45,678 nucleotides of DNA from Streptomyces albidus (ex Kaewkla and Franco 2022) (lineage in GTDB: Bacteria > Actinomycetota > Actinomycetes > Streptomycetales > Streptomycetaceae): assembly GCF_013870515.1 (NCBI RefSeq), contig NZ_JACBXA010000020.1, forward strand, positions 1-45,678, in the 5' to 3' direction. This document shows positions 25,102 through 32,568 of this stretch, one piece after another. A model generated the notes under the pieces. The model was given only the letters and a program-made list of their open reading frames with translations, was not told where the DNA came from and made no database searches. Within the stretch, counting starts at the first letter, position 1; every line of letters starts with the position of its first letter. The translations under genes and the position numbers were made by a program.

Positions 25102-26667
25102 CTATGCCGTCACGGCGGCGGGGGAGCCGGTCCACCTCGAGAGTGCCCGGCGCAGGCCCTCGGGGTCGGGCTTGTCGCTCGCCCATGCGATGTAGCCGTC
25201 GGGACGGATGAGCATCGTGCGCGAACCGGCCGCCTGAGCCTGGACGACGGGGCTGCCGGAGGCTATCGCCGTGTCCGCCGGCGCACCGGCAGGGGAGACG
25301 AGCACGAACTCCCCCTGCCGCAGGGCTTCGTAGAGACGTCCGTCGGTGAGCGCCAGGTCAGGGGCGCGCTTGCCCGCCAGCGGGTGGGAGCCGCGCGGTG
25401 CCCGGTAGGCGATGCCGATCCCGGAGACCGTACGCACGGCGCGGGCGCCCAACGGCCGGACCCGGCTGAGCACTTCGGTGCCCACAGCACGCAGACCGCG
25501 GCCCACCACCGAACGGGCCAGGGCGAGACGGATGATCGCACCACTGGTGCGCAGCACCATCGTGCCGACGGGGTGGCGCTCGTCCTGGTACGACTCCAGC
25601 AACGCCGCAGGCGATCGTCCGTGAAGCACCGCCGAGAGCTTCCAGCTGAGGTTGGCGGCGTCCTGCATGCCGGTGTTCATGCCCATGCCCCCTGCCGGTG
25701 AGTGCACGTGCGCGGCGTCGCCCGCGAGGAAGACCCGGCCCACCTGGTAGCGCGGCGCCTGCCGTTCGTCGCTGTGGAAGCGGGAGATCCAGCGCGGGTC
25801 GTGCATGCCGAAGTCGGAACCCAGCGCCTGCCGTGTGAACTCCTTGACCTCCTCCAGGTCGACGGGCTCTCCCCCGGCCTCCGGCCGGGCGGTGCCCCCG
25901 TCGGGGAGTTGACGATGCCGGTTCCATCCGCCCACCCGGTACCAGCCGTCGCCGAAGCTGCCGATCAGCGCGAAGGCGTCCGGGACGGCGTTGATCAGGA
26001 ATTTCTCGGACGGAGGCTTCGACAGGCGCACGTCGGCGAGGACGATGGAGCGGATGACGGACCTGCCGGGGAAGGGCAGCCCGAGGGCGTCGCGGATGGT
26101 GCTGCGCACCCCGTCGGCGCCGATGAGATACGCGGCCCGGAGCGTGGCCTTCTGCCTTCCGGAGTCGCCCTGCTCCGTGGTGACGTCGACGTCCACGCTC
26201 TCCTCGTCCTGCCGGAGCCCGATCACCTGCGTGCCGTACCGGAAGGTGACGCCCGCCTCCACGGCACGCCGGTGCAGCAGCCGTTCGACCTCGTACTGCC
26301 CCGCGATCAGCACGAACGGGAATCGGCTGCGGAGCGACGTGGGGTCCAGCGTGGCCCGCCCGAACAGCCGGAGACCCTCCGCGGTGGTGCCCCTCTCCAC
26401 CAGCTCGTCGGCCAGGCCGCGAGCGTCGAGCTGTTCCAGGGTGCGGGCGTGCACGACGAGGGCGCGGGAGAGATTGCTGGTCGCCTCGTCACGCTGCTCG
26501 ACCAGCGTGACCCGGTGCCCTGCTGCCGCGAGATCTCCGGCGGCCAGCAGCCCGGTGGGGCCCGCACCGACGACCAGCACGTCGGACATGTCGCCGCTGC
26601 GGGGCACCGGCGTGCCTCCGCCGGTGGACGGGACGGGTGACGTGCCCTGTGAGCTGCTGCGTGACAT
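25102..26667 (-). CDS. FAD-dependent aromatic monooxygenase (PHBH fold)
   Basis: This 521-residue flavoprotein hydroxylase has an ADP-binding motif GAGPTGLLAAGDLAAAG (about 34-50) and the second FAD motif RVFLAGDAAHVHSPAGGMGM. Between them are LVVHARTLEQLDARG and LIGADGVRSTIRDALG, as in phenol, polyketide and antibiotic hydroxylases such as TetX or rifampicin monooxygenase. A thioredoxin-like C-terminal domain (HPLAGKRAPDLAL...RPDGYIAW) completes the family length. The substrate cannot be assigned. The ATG at 26667 has a GAGAGGAGA ribosome site; the internal ATG at 26589 lacks one. The first 26 residues are Ser/Pro/Gly-rich and may be disordered. It is divergent from tetR across three operator copies, indicating inducible expression. 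Confidence 0.92.
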   Translation of the reverse strand: MSRSSSQGTSPVPSTGGGTPVPRSGDMSDVLVVGAGPTGLLAAGDLAAAGHRVTLVEQRDEATSNLSRALVVHARTLEQLDARGLADELVERGTTAEGLRLFGRATLDPTSLRSRFPFVLIAGQYEVERLLHRRAVEAGVTFRYGTQVIGLRQDEESVDVDVTTEQGDSGRQKATLRAAYLIGADGVRSTIRDALGLPFPGRSVIRSIVLADVRLSKPPSEKFLINAVPDAFALIGSFGDGWYRVGGWNRHRQLPDGGTARPEAGGEPVDLEEVKEFTRQALGSDFGMHDPRWISRFHSDERQAPRYQVGRVFLAGDAAHVHSPAGGMGMNTGMQDAANLSWKLSAVLHGRSPAALLESYQDERHPVGTMVLRTSGAIIRLALARSVVGRGLRAVGTEVLSRVRPLGARAVRTVSGIGIAYRAPRGSHPLAGKRAPDLALTDGRLYEALRQGEFVLVSPAGAPADTAIASGSPVVQAQAAGSRTMLIRPDGYIAWASDKPDPEGLRRALSRWTGSPAAVTA

Positions 26668-26686
26668 GGCGGTCTCCTCTCGAAAG

Positions 26687-26720
26687 TTGCCAACGCTTGT
26701 TGGTCAACGCTCGTTGGCAA
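26687..26720. promoter_or_regulatory. Composite operator upstream of the monooxygenase operon
   Basis: Two adjacent 14-mers, CCAACGCTTGTTGG (26690-26703) and TCAACGCTCGTTGG (26704-26717), each have imperfect CAAC/GTTG arms. The outer ends form a perfect 9-bp inverted repeat, TTGCCAACG (26687-26695) with CGTTGGCAA (26712-26720). This is a likely binding site for the adjacent TetR protein, about 20 bp upstream of the monooxygenase start. Confidence 0.8.
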
Positions 26721-26736
26721 CGGTAAACGTGCGGCC

Positions 26737-26773
26737 TTGGCGTGTCAACGCGTGTTGGCCTACAGTTGTTGTC
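26737..26773 (+). promoter_or_regulatory. tetR promoter with embedded operator
   Basis: A third operator copy, TCAACGCGTGTTGG, lies at 26745-26758. It falls between a -35-like TTGGCG (26737-26742) and a -10-like TACAGT (26761-26766), 18 bp apart. The -10 is so close to the ATG (26774) that the mRNA is probably leaderless; no ribosome site is present. Binding here would give autorepression. Confidence 0.65.
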
Positions 26774-27415
26774 ATGGATGCAGACACGGCAGGTGCCGAC
26801 GCGGGCGCGGCGACCAATCTCGCCGTCGCCGCCCAGCTCGCCACCGAGGGCAGGCCCCGCCGCTCCGACGCGACGCGGGCCGCCATCCTGCGCGCCGCAC
26901 GCGACCGCTTCGCCGCCGACGGGTACGAGCGCGCGACGATCCGCGCCATAGCCCGCGAGGCCGGCATCGACCCGTCGATGGTGATGCGCTACTACGGCAA
27001 CAAGGAGGGGCTCTTCGCCGCCGCCTCCGAGATCGACCTGCGCCTGCCCCTGCTGGCCGACTGCCCGCGTGAGGAGATCGGTGCCCGCCTGGTCCGCCAC
27101 TTCCTCGACCGCTGGGAGGGGGACGAGACGCTGAACGCGCTCGTCCGCGTCGGCGTCACCAACCCCGCGGGAGCCGACCGCGTGCACGCGGTCTTCCGCG
27201 ACCAGGTCACCCCGGTCGTCGCCGCCGTCTGCCCGGAAGGTGTGCCGGCTTCCACGAGGGCCGCGCTCCTCGCGTCCCAGATCCTCGGCATGGCCCTGAG
27301 CCGGTACGTGCTGAAGCTGCCGCCCGCGGTCTCACTCACCGACGACGAGATCGTGGCGTGGCTCGCGCCGACGGTGCAGCGCTATCTCACAGCGGAAGCG
27401 CCGCAGTTGAGCTAG
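26774..27415 (+). CDS. TetR-family transcriptional regulator
   Basis: This 213-residue repressor has its N-terminal helix-turn-helix at about residues 30-78: RRSDATRAAILRAARDRFAA, then ATIRAIAREAGIDPSMVMRYYGNKEGLFAAA. The ligand domain carries the TetR_C pattern of actinobacterial regulators, with VRVGVTNPAGADRV and LLASQILGMALSRYVLKLPP. About 29 residues of Ala-rich leader precede the helix-turn-helix. It is divergent from the monooxygenase-ynfA-SDR operon, with operators lying between and inside its own promoter, so it very probably represses both directions until an inducer binds. Start ATG 26774 has no ribosome site, consistent with leaderless translation. The inducer is unknown. Confidence 0.93.
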   Translation: MDADTAGADAGAATNLAVAAQLATEGRPRRSDATRAAILRAARDRFAADGYERATIRAIAREAGIDPSMVMRYYGNKEGLFAAASEIDLRLPLLADCPREEIGARLVRHFLDRWEGDETLNALVRVGVTNPAGADRVHAVFRDQVTPVVAAVCPEGVPASTRAALLASQILGMALSRYVLKLPPAVSLTDDEIVAWLAPTVQRYLTAEAPQLS

Positions 27416-27420
27416 AGCGC

Positions 27421-27445
27421 GGCCCGGCAGTGCGAAATCCGGGCC
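27421..27445 (+). terminator. Hairpin after tetR
   Basis: GGCCCGG (27421-27427) pairs with CCGGGCC (27439-27445) around an 11-nt loop, 6 bp after the tetR stop. The stem is short, so this is moderate evidence. Confidence 0.5.
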
Positions 27446-27526
27446 CGGAAGACATGCCTGACTTCCGCACGAGGGGTACTCAGCACACCGCAGACGAACC
27501 CCTAGTTCGATGAGAGGTGTCATAGC

Positions 27527-27964
27527 GTGTCGTCCTCCCTCGTAGAGACCGTCGATGTCGAAGCTCCGGTGGCCGTGAGCTGGGCGTTGTGGAGTGACGT
27601 GGCCGAGTGGCCGAAGTTCCTCAGCCACGTGAAGGACGTCGTCCGCATCGACAACCGCTCCTTCTCCTGGAAGCTCGCGCTCCCCGGTGCGGACAAGAGC
27701 TTCATCGCCGAGATCACCGAGCTCATCCCGCAGGAGCGCATCGCCTGGAAGACCACCGAAGGCGTGGAGCACGCCGGTGTCGTCACCTTCCACCGCCTGG
27801 ACGACAAGAGGAGCCGGGTGACGCTCCAGATCGAGTACAACCCGCAGGGCTTCGTGGAGCAGTTGGGAGCACTCACCAACCTCGACTCCACGCTGACCAA
27901 CTACGATCTGGGCGAGTTCAAGACGGCCGCCGAGTCCGCAGCCGGCAACGCGTCGAGGGTCTGA
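27527..27964 (+). CDS. SRPBCC (polyketide cyclase/START-like) protein
   Basis: This 145-residue protein has the helix-grip layout. The N-terminal strand and helix are VETVDVEAPVAVSWALWSDV, followed by EWPKFLSHVKDVVRID. Further strands are SFSWKLALPG, ERIAWKTTEGVEHAGVVTFH and SRVTLQIEYNPQG, and a long C-terminal helix starts at TNYDLGEFKTAAES. Such proteins bind hydrophobic ligands and can be cyclases, dehydratases or stress-related carriers; no specific role can be read. GTG 27527 has GAGAGG (27512-27517) as ribosome site. It is monocistronic: tetR's hairpin lies upstream and a long hairpin downstream. No signal peptide is present. Confidence 0.87.
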   Translation: MSSSLVETVDVEAPVAVSWALWSDVAEWPKFLSHVKDVVRIDNRSFSWKLALPGADKSFIAEITELIPQERIAWKTTEGVEHAGVVTFHRLDDKRSRVTLQIEYNPQGFVEQLGALTNLDSTLTNYDLGEFKTAAESAAGNASRV

Positions 27965-28106
27965 ACGGCGAAGGTCTGACGGCGAGCCTGGACGGGGGCT
28001 TCCAACTACCCCGCATCCGGCGGCGAATCGGGCGCCCGAGCCTCAAGAGGCGGGCCCGGGGCGGCCGGTGACCAGGGCCGAGAGTCAGAACCCGTACCCC
28101 GACAGC

Positions 28107-28166
28107 GCGACGGCCCGCGAGGCGACGCACGCGTCAACCGCATGCGTGAGCCGCGCGGGCCGTCGC
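28107..28166. terminator. Long hairpin between convergent genes
   Basis: GCGACGGCCCGCG (28107-28119) is a perfect complement of 28154-28166. After one mismatch, GGC pairs with GCC, and further inner pairing is possible. It sits in the 277-bp gap between the SRPBCC gene and the minus-strand gene at 28242. A bidirectional terminator is the likely role. Nothing else is recognisable in this gap. Confidence 0.7.
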
Positions 28167-28241
28167 TAAGTCAATCAGGGCTGTCGAACGATCACGGCTG
28201 TCGAACCAGGCCGTCGTCAGGGTGCCGGCGAGACTGCCGGC

Positions 28242-28676
28242 TCAGGGCCACACAAGGCAGTAGGGCTGGTGACCCGCCATGTGAAGGCGGTCGGAGAAGT
28301 CCTGCCACTCGTGCAGCAGTTGGTAGACGTTGAACGCGTCCTGGGGGCCGGCGCGGTCCGGAACGGTCGACCAGATGAACGCCGCCGCACCCACCGACTC
28401 CTCGCCGATGCCGCGCAGCGGGTCGACGACGGTCATGGGGAGCTTCACCACGGCGTAGTCCGGGTGCAGGACGACGAGTTCGAGCGGCGGCACCTTGTGG
28501 AGCGGCATGCCCTCGATGCCCGTGAGCACCATGGCCGCCATCGTCTCGGGCTTGATCTTGGTGAACATGCCGTGGCCCAACTCGTCGCCGCCGAGCTCCT
28601 CGGGGCGCATCGAGACAGGGACCCGTGCGGCCGTCGCTCCGTCCGGGGCGCCGAAGTACTTGTAGGTCACCCCCAC
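28242..28676 (-). CDS. Conserved-looking protein of unknown function
   Basis: I do not recognise this 144-residue protein. It has high third-position GC and a sensible composition. Notable stretches are GVTYKYFGAPDGATAARVPV, LGHGMFTKIKPETMAAMVLT, LELVVLHPDYAVVKLPMTVV and a C-terminus of EWQDFSDRLHMAGHQPYCLV. No signal peptide or membrane segment is evident. The start is set at GTG 28676 because GAGGTGG (28690-28684, minus strand) lies 7 bases upstream; GTG 28670 is an alternative two codons in. The extension to 28841 is Arg/Gly-rich and probably not translated. It is divergent from hemL across 322 bp, but a link to heme is not shown. Confidence 0.75.
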   Translation of the reverse strand: MGVTYKYFGAPDGATAARVPVSMRPEELGGDELGHGMFTKIKPETMAAMVLTGIEGMPLHKVPPLELVVLHPDYAVVKLPMTVVDPLRGIGEESVGAAAFIWSTVPDRAGPQDAFNVYQLLHEWQDFSDRLHMAGHQPYCLVWP

Positions 28677-28998
28677 TCGGCCGCCACCTCTGCTGCTCCC
28701 AGTGTCCCTCTCCACAGCGTCTCTTCGGTGACGTCCCCTTGCGCGCTCCGGACCGAGGTCCCCGGTACCCTCGCCCAGTCCTCCACCGCGCTGCATGTCA
28801 CCACCCGACCACTCGCGGCCGCCGCCGCGCAACCCGATCATCGTGTCAGAGACCTCCCCGTCCTACGGGTCGTGAAACGCCCCGCAGCGCCCGGGTAATC
28901 CCCGTGTTACCCGGCTGGTATCTCCCCGGACCTCCCGCGCCTCCCGTAGCTCCCGGTGGGAAGGCGTGCGGCTCAGGATGCTCTGACACCATGGCCCT
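28677..28998. promoter_or_regulatory. Divergent promoter region before hemL, with an 8-8-8 inverted repeat
   Basis: In this 322-bp gene-free stretch, CCGGGTAA (28891-28898) and TTACCCGG (28907-28914) are perfect arms around 8 bases, 85 bp before the hemL start. That is a candidate operator. No ribosome site precedes hemL's GTG. I see no RNA gene or known riboswitch here. Confidence 0.5.
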
Positions 28999-30306
28999 GT
29001 GACTTACTCGTACGAGGCCCCAGTATCGCAGTCGCTCTTCGACCGCGCCGCCGCTGTGACACCAGGAGGCGTGAACTCTCCTGTCCGCGCCTTCCGTGCC
29101 GTGGGGGGTACGCCCCGGTTCATGGTGTCCGGCGCCGGTCCGTACCTCATGGATGCGGACGGGCGTGAGTACGTCGACCTCGTCTGCTCATGGGGGCCGA
29201 TGATTCTGGGCCATTCTCATCCCGAAGTGATCGCGGCCGTCCAGGAAGCCGTCAGCCGCGGAATGTCCTTCGGGACGCCCGGCGAGGACGAGGTGGCCCT
29301 CGCGGAGGAGATCACCGGCCGCATCGACCCGGTGGACCAGGTGCGCCTCGTCTCCTCGGGCACGGAGGCGACGATGTCGGCGATCCGGCTCGCACGAGGC
29401 TTCACCGGTCGCGCGAAGGTCGTGAAGTTCGCGGGCTGTTACCACGGGCACGTCGACGCCCTGCTCGCCGCGGCCGGGTCGGGAGTGGCGACTCTCGGGC
29501 TGCCCGACACCCCTGGGGTCACCGGTGCGCAGGCGGGCGACACCATCGTGCTGCCGTACAACGACATCGAGGCCGTACGGGCCGCGTTCGCGGCGCAGCC
29601 GGACGAGATCGCCTGCGTCATCACCGAGGCGGCGCCCGGGAACATGGGCATCGTGCCGCCGCTTCCCGGCTTCAACGAGCAGCTCAAGGAGCTGTGCAGT
29701 GCGCACGGCGCGCTCTACGTCTCCGACGAGGTGATGACGGGCTTCCGCGTCGACCGGCGCGGCTGGTACGGGATCGACGGCGTGACGCCCGACCTGATGA
29801 CGTTCGGCAAGGTGATGGGCGGCGGCTTCCCGGCGGCTGCCTTCGGCGGCCGGCGTGACGTGATGGAGCACCTCGCACCGGCCGGGCCCGTCTACCAGGC
29901 GGGCACCCTCTCCGGGAACCCGGTCGCCACGGCGGCAGGCGTGGCGCAGTTGAGGCTTCTGGACGACGCGGCGTACGCGGCGGTCGACGCGGCGTCGGAG
30001 CAGTTGCGGGGCGCGGTCACCGAGGCGTTCACGAAGGCGGGAGTCGCGCACCGGGTGCAGGTCGCGGGGAACATGTTCTCGGTGTTCTTCACGGACCAGC
30101 CGGTCACCGACTACGAAGGCGCCAAGAGCCAGGAGGCGTTCCGCTTCACCGCGTTCTTCCACTCGATGCTCGCGCAGGGCGTCTATCTGCCCCCCTCCGC
30201 CTTCGAGTCGTGGTTCGTCTCGACCGCCCATGACGACGGTGCGCTGGAGCGCGTGGCCGAAGCGCTGCCGGAGGCGGCGCGAGCGGCGGCGGAGGCGACG
30301 GCATGA
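28999..30306 (+). CDS. hemL: Glutamate-1-semialdehyde 2,1-aminomutase
   Basis: This 435-residue PLP enzyme makes 5-aminolevulinate from glutamate-1-semialdehyde, linking HemA to HemB. The N-terminus has the family signature [31 protein letters not shown] and SDEVMTGFR are conserved, and Lys271 in [17 protein letters not shown] is the PLP-binding lysine. [10 protein letters not shown] follows. The start is GTG 28999; there is no obvious ribosome site, so a short-leader or leaderless transcript is possible. The gene overlaps the next by ATGA (30303-30306). It lies far from hemACDB in this window, at the head of a run that continues into cytochrome c maturation genes. Confidence 0.96.
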   Translation: MTYSYEAPVSQSLFDRAAAVTPGGVNSPVRAFRAVGGTPRFMVSGAGPYLMDADGREYVDLVCSWGPMILGHSHPEVIAAVQEAVSRGMSFGTPGEDEVALAEEITGRIDPVDQVRLVSSGTEATMSAIRLARGFTGRAKVVKFAGCYHGHVDALLAAAGSGVATLGLPDTPGVTGAQAGDTIVLPYNDIEAVRAAFAAQPDEIACVITEAAPGNMGIVPPLPGFNEQLKELCSAHGALYVSDEVMTGFRVDRRGWYGIDGVTPDLMTFGKVMGGGFPAAAFGGRRDVMEHLAPAGPVYQAGTLSGNPVATAAGVAQLRLLDDAAYAAVDAASEQLRGAVTEAFTKAGVAHRVQVAGNMFSVFFTDQPVTDYEGAKSQEAFRFTAFFHSMLAQGVYLPPSAFESWFVSTAHDDGALERVAEALPEAARAAAEATA

Positions 30307-31019
30307 GCGCGGACCGCGGCTCCGGCCCACAGCAGGAGCAGGGTGACGAGGGGATCGTCACCGTCGTGCACGTCATGCGGCACGGCGAGGTCGAGAACCC
30401 CAGCGGCATCCTCTACGGCAGGCTGCCCGGCTACCACCTCTCCGAGCTGGGCAGGCAGATGGCCGACCGGGTCGCCGAGCACCTCGCCGACCGGGACGTC
30501 ACGCACGTCGTGGCCTCCCCGCTGGAGCGCGCGCAGGAGACGGCCGCGCCCATCGCCAAGACGCACGGCCTCGACATCGCGAGCGACGAGGGGCTGATCG
30601 AGGCCGACAACGTCTTCCAGGGGAAGACGGTCGGCGTCGGCGACGGTGCCCTGCGCAGGCCCGCGAACTGGCGGCATCTGCTGAACCCGTTCCGCCCGTC
30701 GTGGGGCGAGTCGTACGTGCACCAGGTCGTTCGGATGCGCGCCGCGCTCGACGCCGCACGTGACGCCGCCCGCGGACACGAGGCGGTCTGCGTCAGCCAC
30801 CAGTTGCCGATCTGGACGCTGCGCAGCTTCGTCGAGCGGCGCCGCCTCTGGCACGACCCGCGTCGACGGCAGTGCACGCTGGCTTCGCTGACGACCTTCA
30901 CCTTCAACGGCGACAAGATCGTCTCGGTCGGCTACACGGAGCCGGCTCGTGATCTGGTCCCTCCGCATCTGCGTGCCGGTGCGGCGCGGGTCAAGGGCGC
31001 CGGGGGGCGCGGGGCTTGA
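30303..31019 (+). CDS. Histidine phosphatase family protein (phosphoglycerate mutase-like)
   Basis: This 238-residue protein has the catalytic motif [10 protein letters not shown] near residue 25, followed by [18 protein letters not shown] and [13 protein letters not shown]. The second catalytic His is in [13 protein letters not shown]. It belongs to branch 1 of the histidine phosphatases, which includes cofactor-dependent mutases and small-molecule phosphatases. Substrates in this subgroup are not known. ATG 30303 overlaps the hemL stop (ATGA), so the two are translationally coupled. The first 18 residues are polar and probably disordered. It separates hemL from the Ccs genes by position only; an RNA-level link is inferred. 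Confidence 0.92.
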   Translation: MSADRGSGPQQEQGDEGIVTVVHVMRHGEVENPSGILYGRLPGYHLSELGRQMADRVAEHLADRDVTHVVASPLERAQETAAPIAKTHGLDIASDEGLIEADNVFQGKTVGVGDGALRRPANWRHLLNPFRPSWGESYVHQVVRMRAALDAARDAARGHEAVCVSHQLPIWTLRSFVERRRLWHDPRRRQCTLASLTTFTFNGDKIVSVGYTEPARDLVPPHLRAGAARVKGAGGRGA

Positions 31020-31146
31020 GCGGGCGGCCGGGCATCCTGCGACCCCTCCGACCGGTCCGGAGCGTTCCAGGCTGCGCACAGCCTCTGCGAGGACGGCCGC
31101 CGGGGGGCGCGGAAGATCGCGTGGAGACCCATGCGAAACTTTTCAC

Positions 31147-31749
31147 ATGAGTCAGACCCGCGGCCTCTCCCGCCGTCCCGCCCTGCTGATCGCCTTGGTC
31201 GCAGCAGGTGCGTCGGTGCTGGCCGGGTGCGGCGACGAGGTGACCGGATCGTCCTCCGGCGACAAGAAGTTCGTGCAGGGCACCGGCAAGATCACCAAAG
31301 TGAAGAGGGGCGACCGGCAGGACGTTCCTGACATCTCGGGCAAAGGTGTCGACGGAGACCGTCTCGAACTCTCCGAGTACAAGGGGAAGATCGTCGTCCT
31401 GAACGTCTGGGGCTCCTGGTGCGCGCCCTGCCGTGCCGAGGCGCCCAACCTCGCCAAGGTCGAGAAGGAGACCGACGACAAGGACGTCCAGTTCGTGGGG
31501 ATCAACACGCGTGACCTGGACCGCGCCAACGCCAAGGCCTTCGAGCGCAACTACGGCGTCGAGTACCCGAGCTTCTTCGACCCCAGCGGCAAGCTGATCC
31601 TCCGCTTCCCCAAGGGCAGCCTCTCCCCGCAGGCCATCCCGTCCACGCTCATCCTCGACCGCGACGGCAAGATCGCCGTACGGGCCCTCAAGGAACTCAG
31701 CGAGAAGGAACTGCGCTCCGCCCTGGACCCGTTGACGGCGGAGAAGTGA
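31147..31749 (+). CDS. resA: ResA/TlpA-like thiol-disulfide lipoprotein
   Basis: This 200-residue extracytoplasmic thioredoxin-like protein has a leader with hydrophobic LLIALVAAGASVL and lipobox LAGC (Cys28). It is therefore anchored to the outer face of the membrane. The redox domain has NVWGSWCAPCRAEAPNLAKV, with Cys92 and Cys95. Later, PSFFDPSGKLILRFP and IPSTLILDRDGKIAVRA are typical of TlpA/ResA. It should reduce apocytochrome c cysteines before heme attachment. The next gene, ccdA, starts 7 bp after the stop, followed by resB and ccsB. The ATG at 31147 has no clear ribosome site; another ATG at 31131 is in a different frame. Confidence 0.93.
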   Translation: MSQTRGLSRRPALLIALVAAGASVLAGCGDEVTGSSSGDKKFVQGTGKITKVKRGDRQDVPDISGKGVDGDRLELSEYKGKIVVLNVWGSWCAPCRAEAPNLAKVEKETDDKDVQFVGINTRDLDRANAKAFERNYGVEYPSFFDPSGKLILRFPKGSLSPQAIPSTLILDRDGKIAVRALKELSEKELRSALDPLTAEK

Positions 31750-31756
31750 CCTCGGC

Positions 31757-32566
31757 ATGAGCGCGCTCGCCGACACCGCTGCTGCCGCTGTCCACACGGC
31801 CGCCGCAGGTTCGGGCGGTGTGAACCGGACGGTGCTCAGCGGCGCCCTGCTGCTGGCCGTGCCCGTCGCGGTGCTGGGCGGCCTGGTCTCCTTCTTCTCG
31901 CCCTGCGTGCTGCCCCTGGTTCCGGGCTACCTCAGCTACGTCACCGGGGTCAGCGGCACGGATCTGGCACAGGCCCGGCGCGGCCGGATGTTCCTCGGCG
32001 CGGGGCTGTTCGTGCTCGGCTTCACCGCCGTCTTCGTCTCGGGAGGCGCACTCTTCGGAGGGTTCGGCGCCACGTTGCAGGAGCACCGGGTGATCATCTC
32101 CCGCGTGCTCGGTGCGCTGACGATCCTCCTGGGGCTCACCTTCATGGGAGCCCTGGGGCCGCTCTCGCGCTTCACCTCACGCGAGTTCCGCATCCACCGC
32201 AAGCCGGCGGTCGGGCTGGCGGGCGCCCCCATGCTGGGCGTCCTGTTCGGCATCGGCTGGACTCCGTGCATCGGGCCGACGCTGGCCGCCGTGCAGACGC
32301 TCGCCTTCAGCGAGGCCAGCGCCGGCCGGGGCGCGCTGCTGACCGTGGCCTACTGCCTCGGGCTCGGTGTCCCCTTCGTCGTCGCCGCCGTCGCTTTCCG
32401 GCGCACCCTTGGTGCCTTCGGCTGGGTCAAGCGGCACTATGCCTGGGTGATGCGGATCGGCGGCGGGATGCTGGTCGTCGTCGGCGTCCTGCTCGTCACC
32501 GGCGCCTGGGACCGCATCGTGTACGACCTGCAAGTCTGGTCGTCCGACTACACCGTGGGAATCTGA
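31757..32566 (+). CDS. ccdA: Cytochrome c biogenesis protein CcdA (DsbD-type)
   Basis: This 269-residue integral membrane protein has about six transmembrane segments. Two conserved cysteine sites lie in FFSPCVLPLVPGYLSY and IGWTPCIGPTLAAVQ, at the starts of the first and second halves of the internal repeat. CcdA moves electrons from cytoplasmic thioredoxin across the membrane to ResA-type proteins. It lies 7 bp after resA, and the resB start is 2 bp after its stop. The first 25 residues are Ala-rich and precede the first membrane helix. The set matches System II (Ccs) cytochrome c maturation. Confidence 0.95.
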   Translation: MSALADTAAAAVHTAAAGSGGVNRTVLSGALLLAVPVAVLGGLVSFFSPCVLPLVPGYLSYVTGVSGTDLAQARRGRMFLGAGLFVLGFTAVFVSGGALFGGFGATLQEHRVIISRVLGALTILLGLTFMGALGPLSRFTSREFRIHRKPAVGLAGAPMLGVLFGIGWTPCIGPTLAAVQTLAFSEASAGRGALLTVAYCLGLGVPFVVAAVAFRRTLGAFGWVKRHYAWVMRIGGGMLVVVGVLLVTGAWDRIVYDLQVWSSDYTVGI

Positions 32567-32568
32567 GA

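Noticed and set aside
32266..32568. Upstream extension of ResB
   Set aside because: It lies within ccdA in another frame; ATG 32569 follows the ccdA stop by 2 bp.
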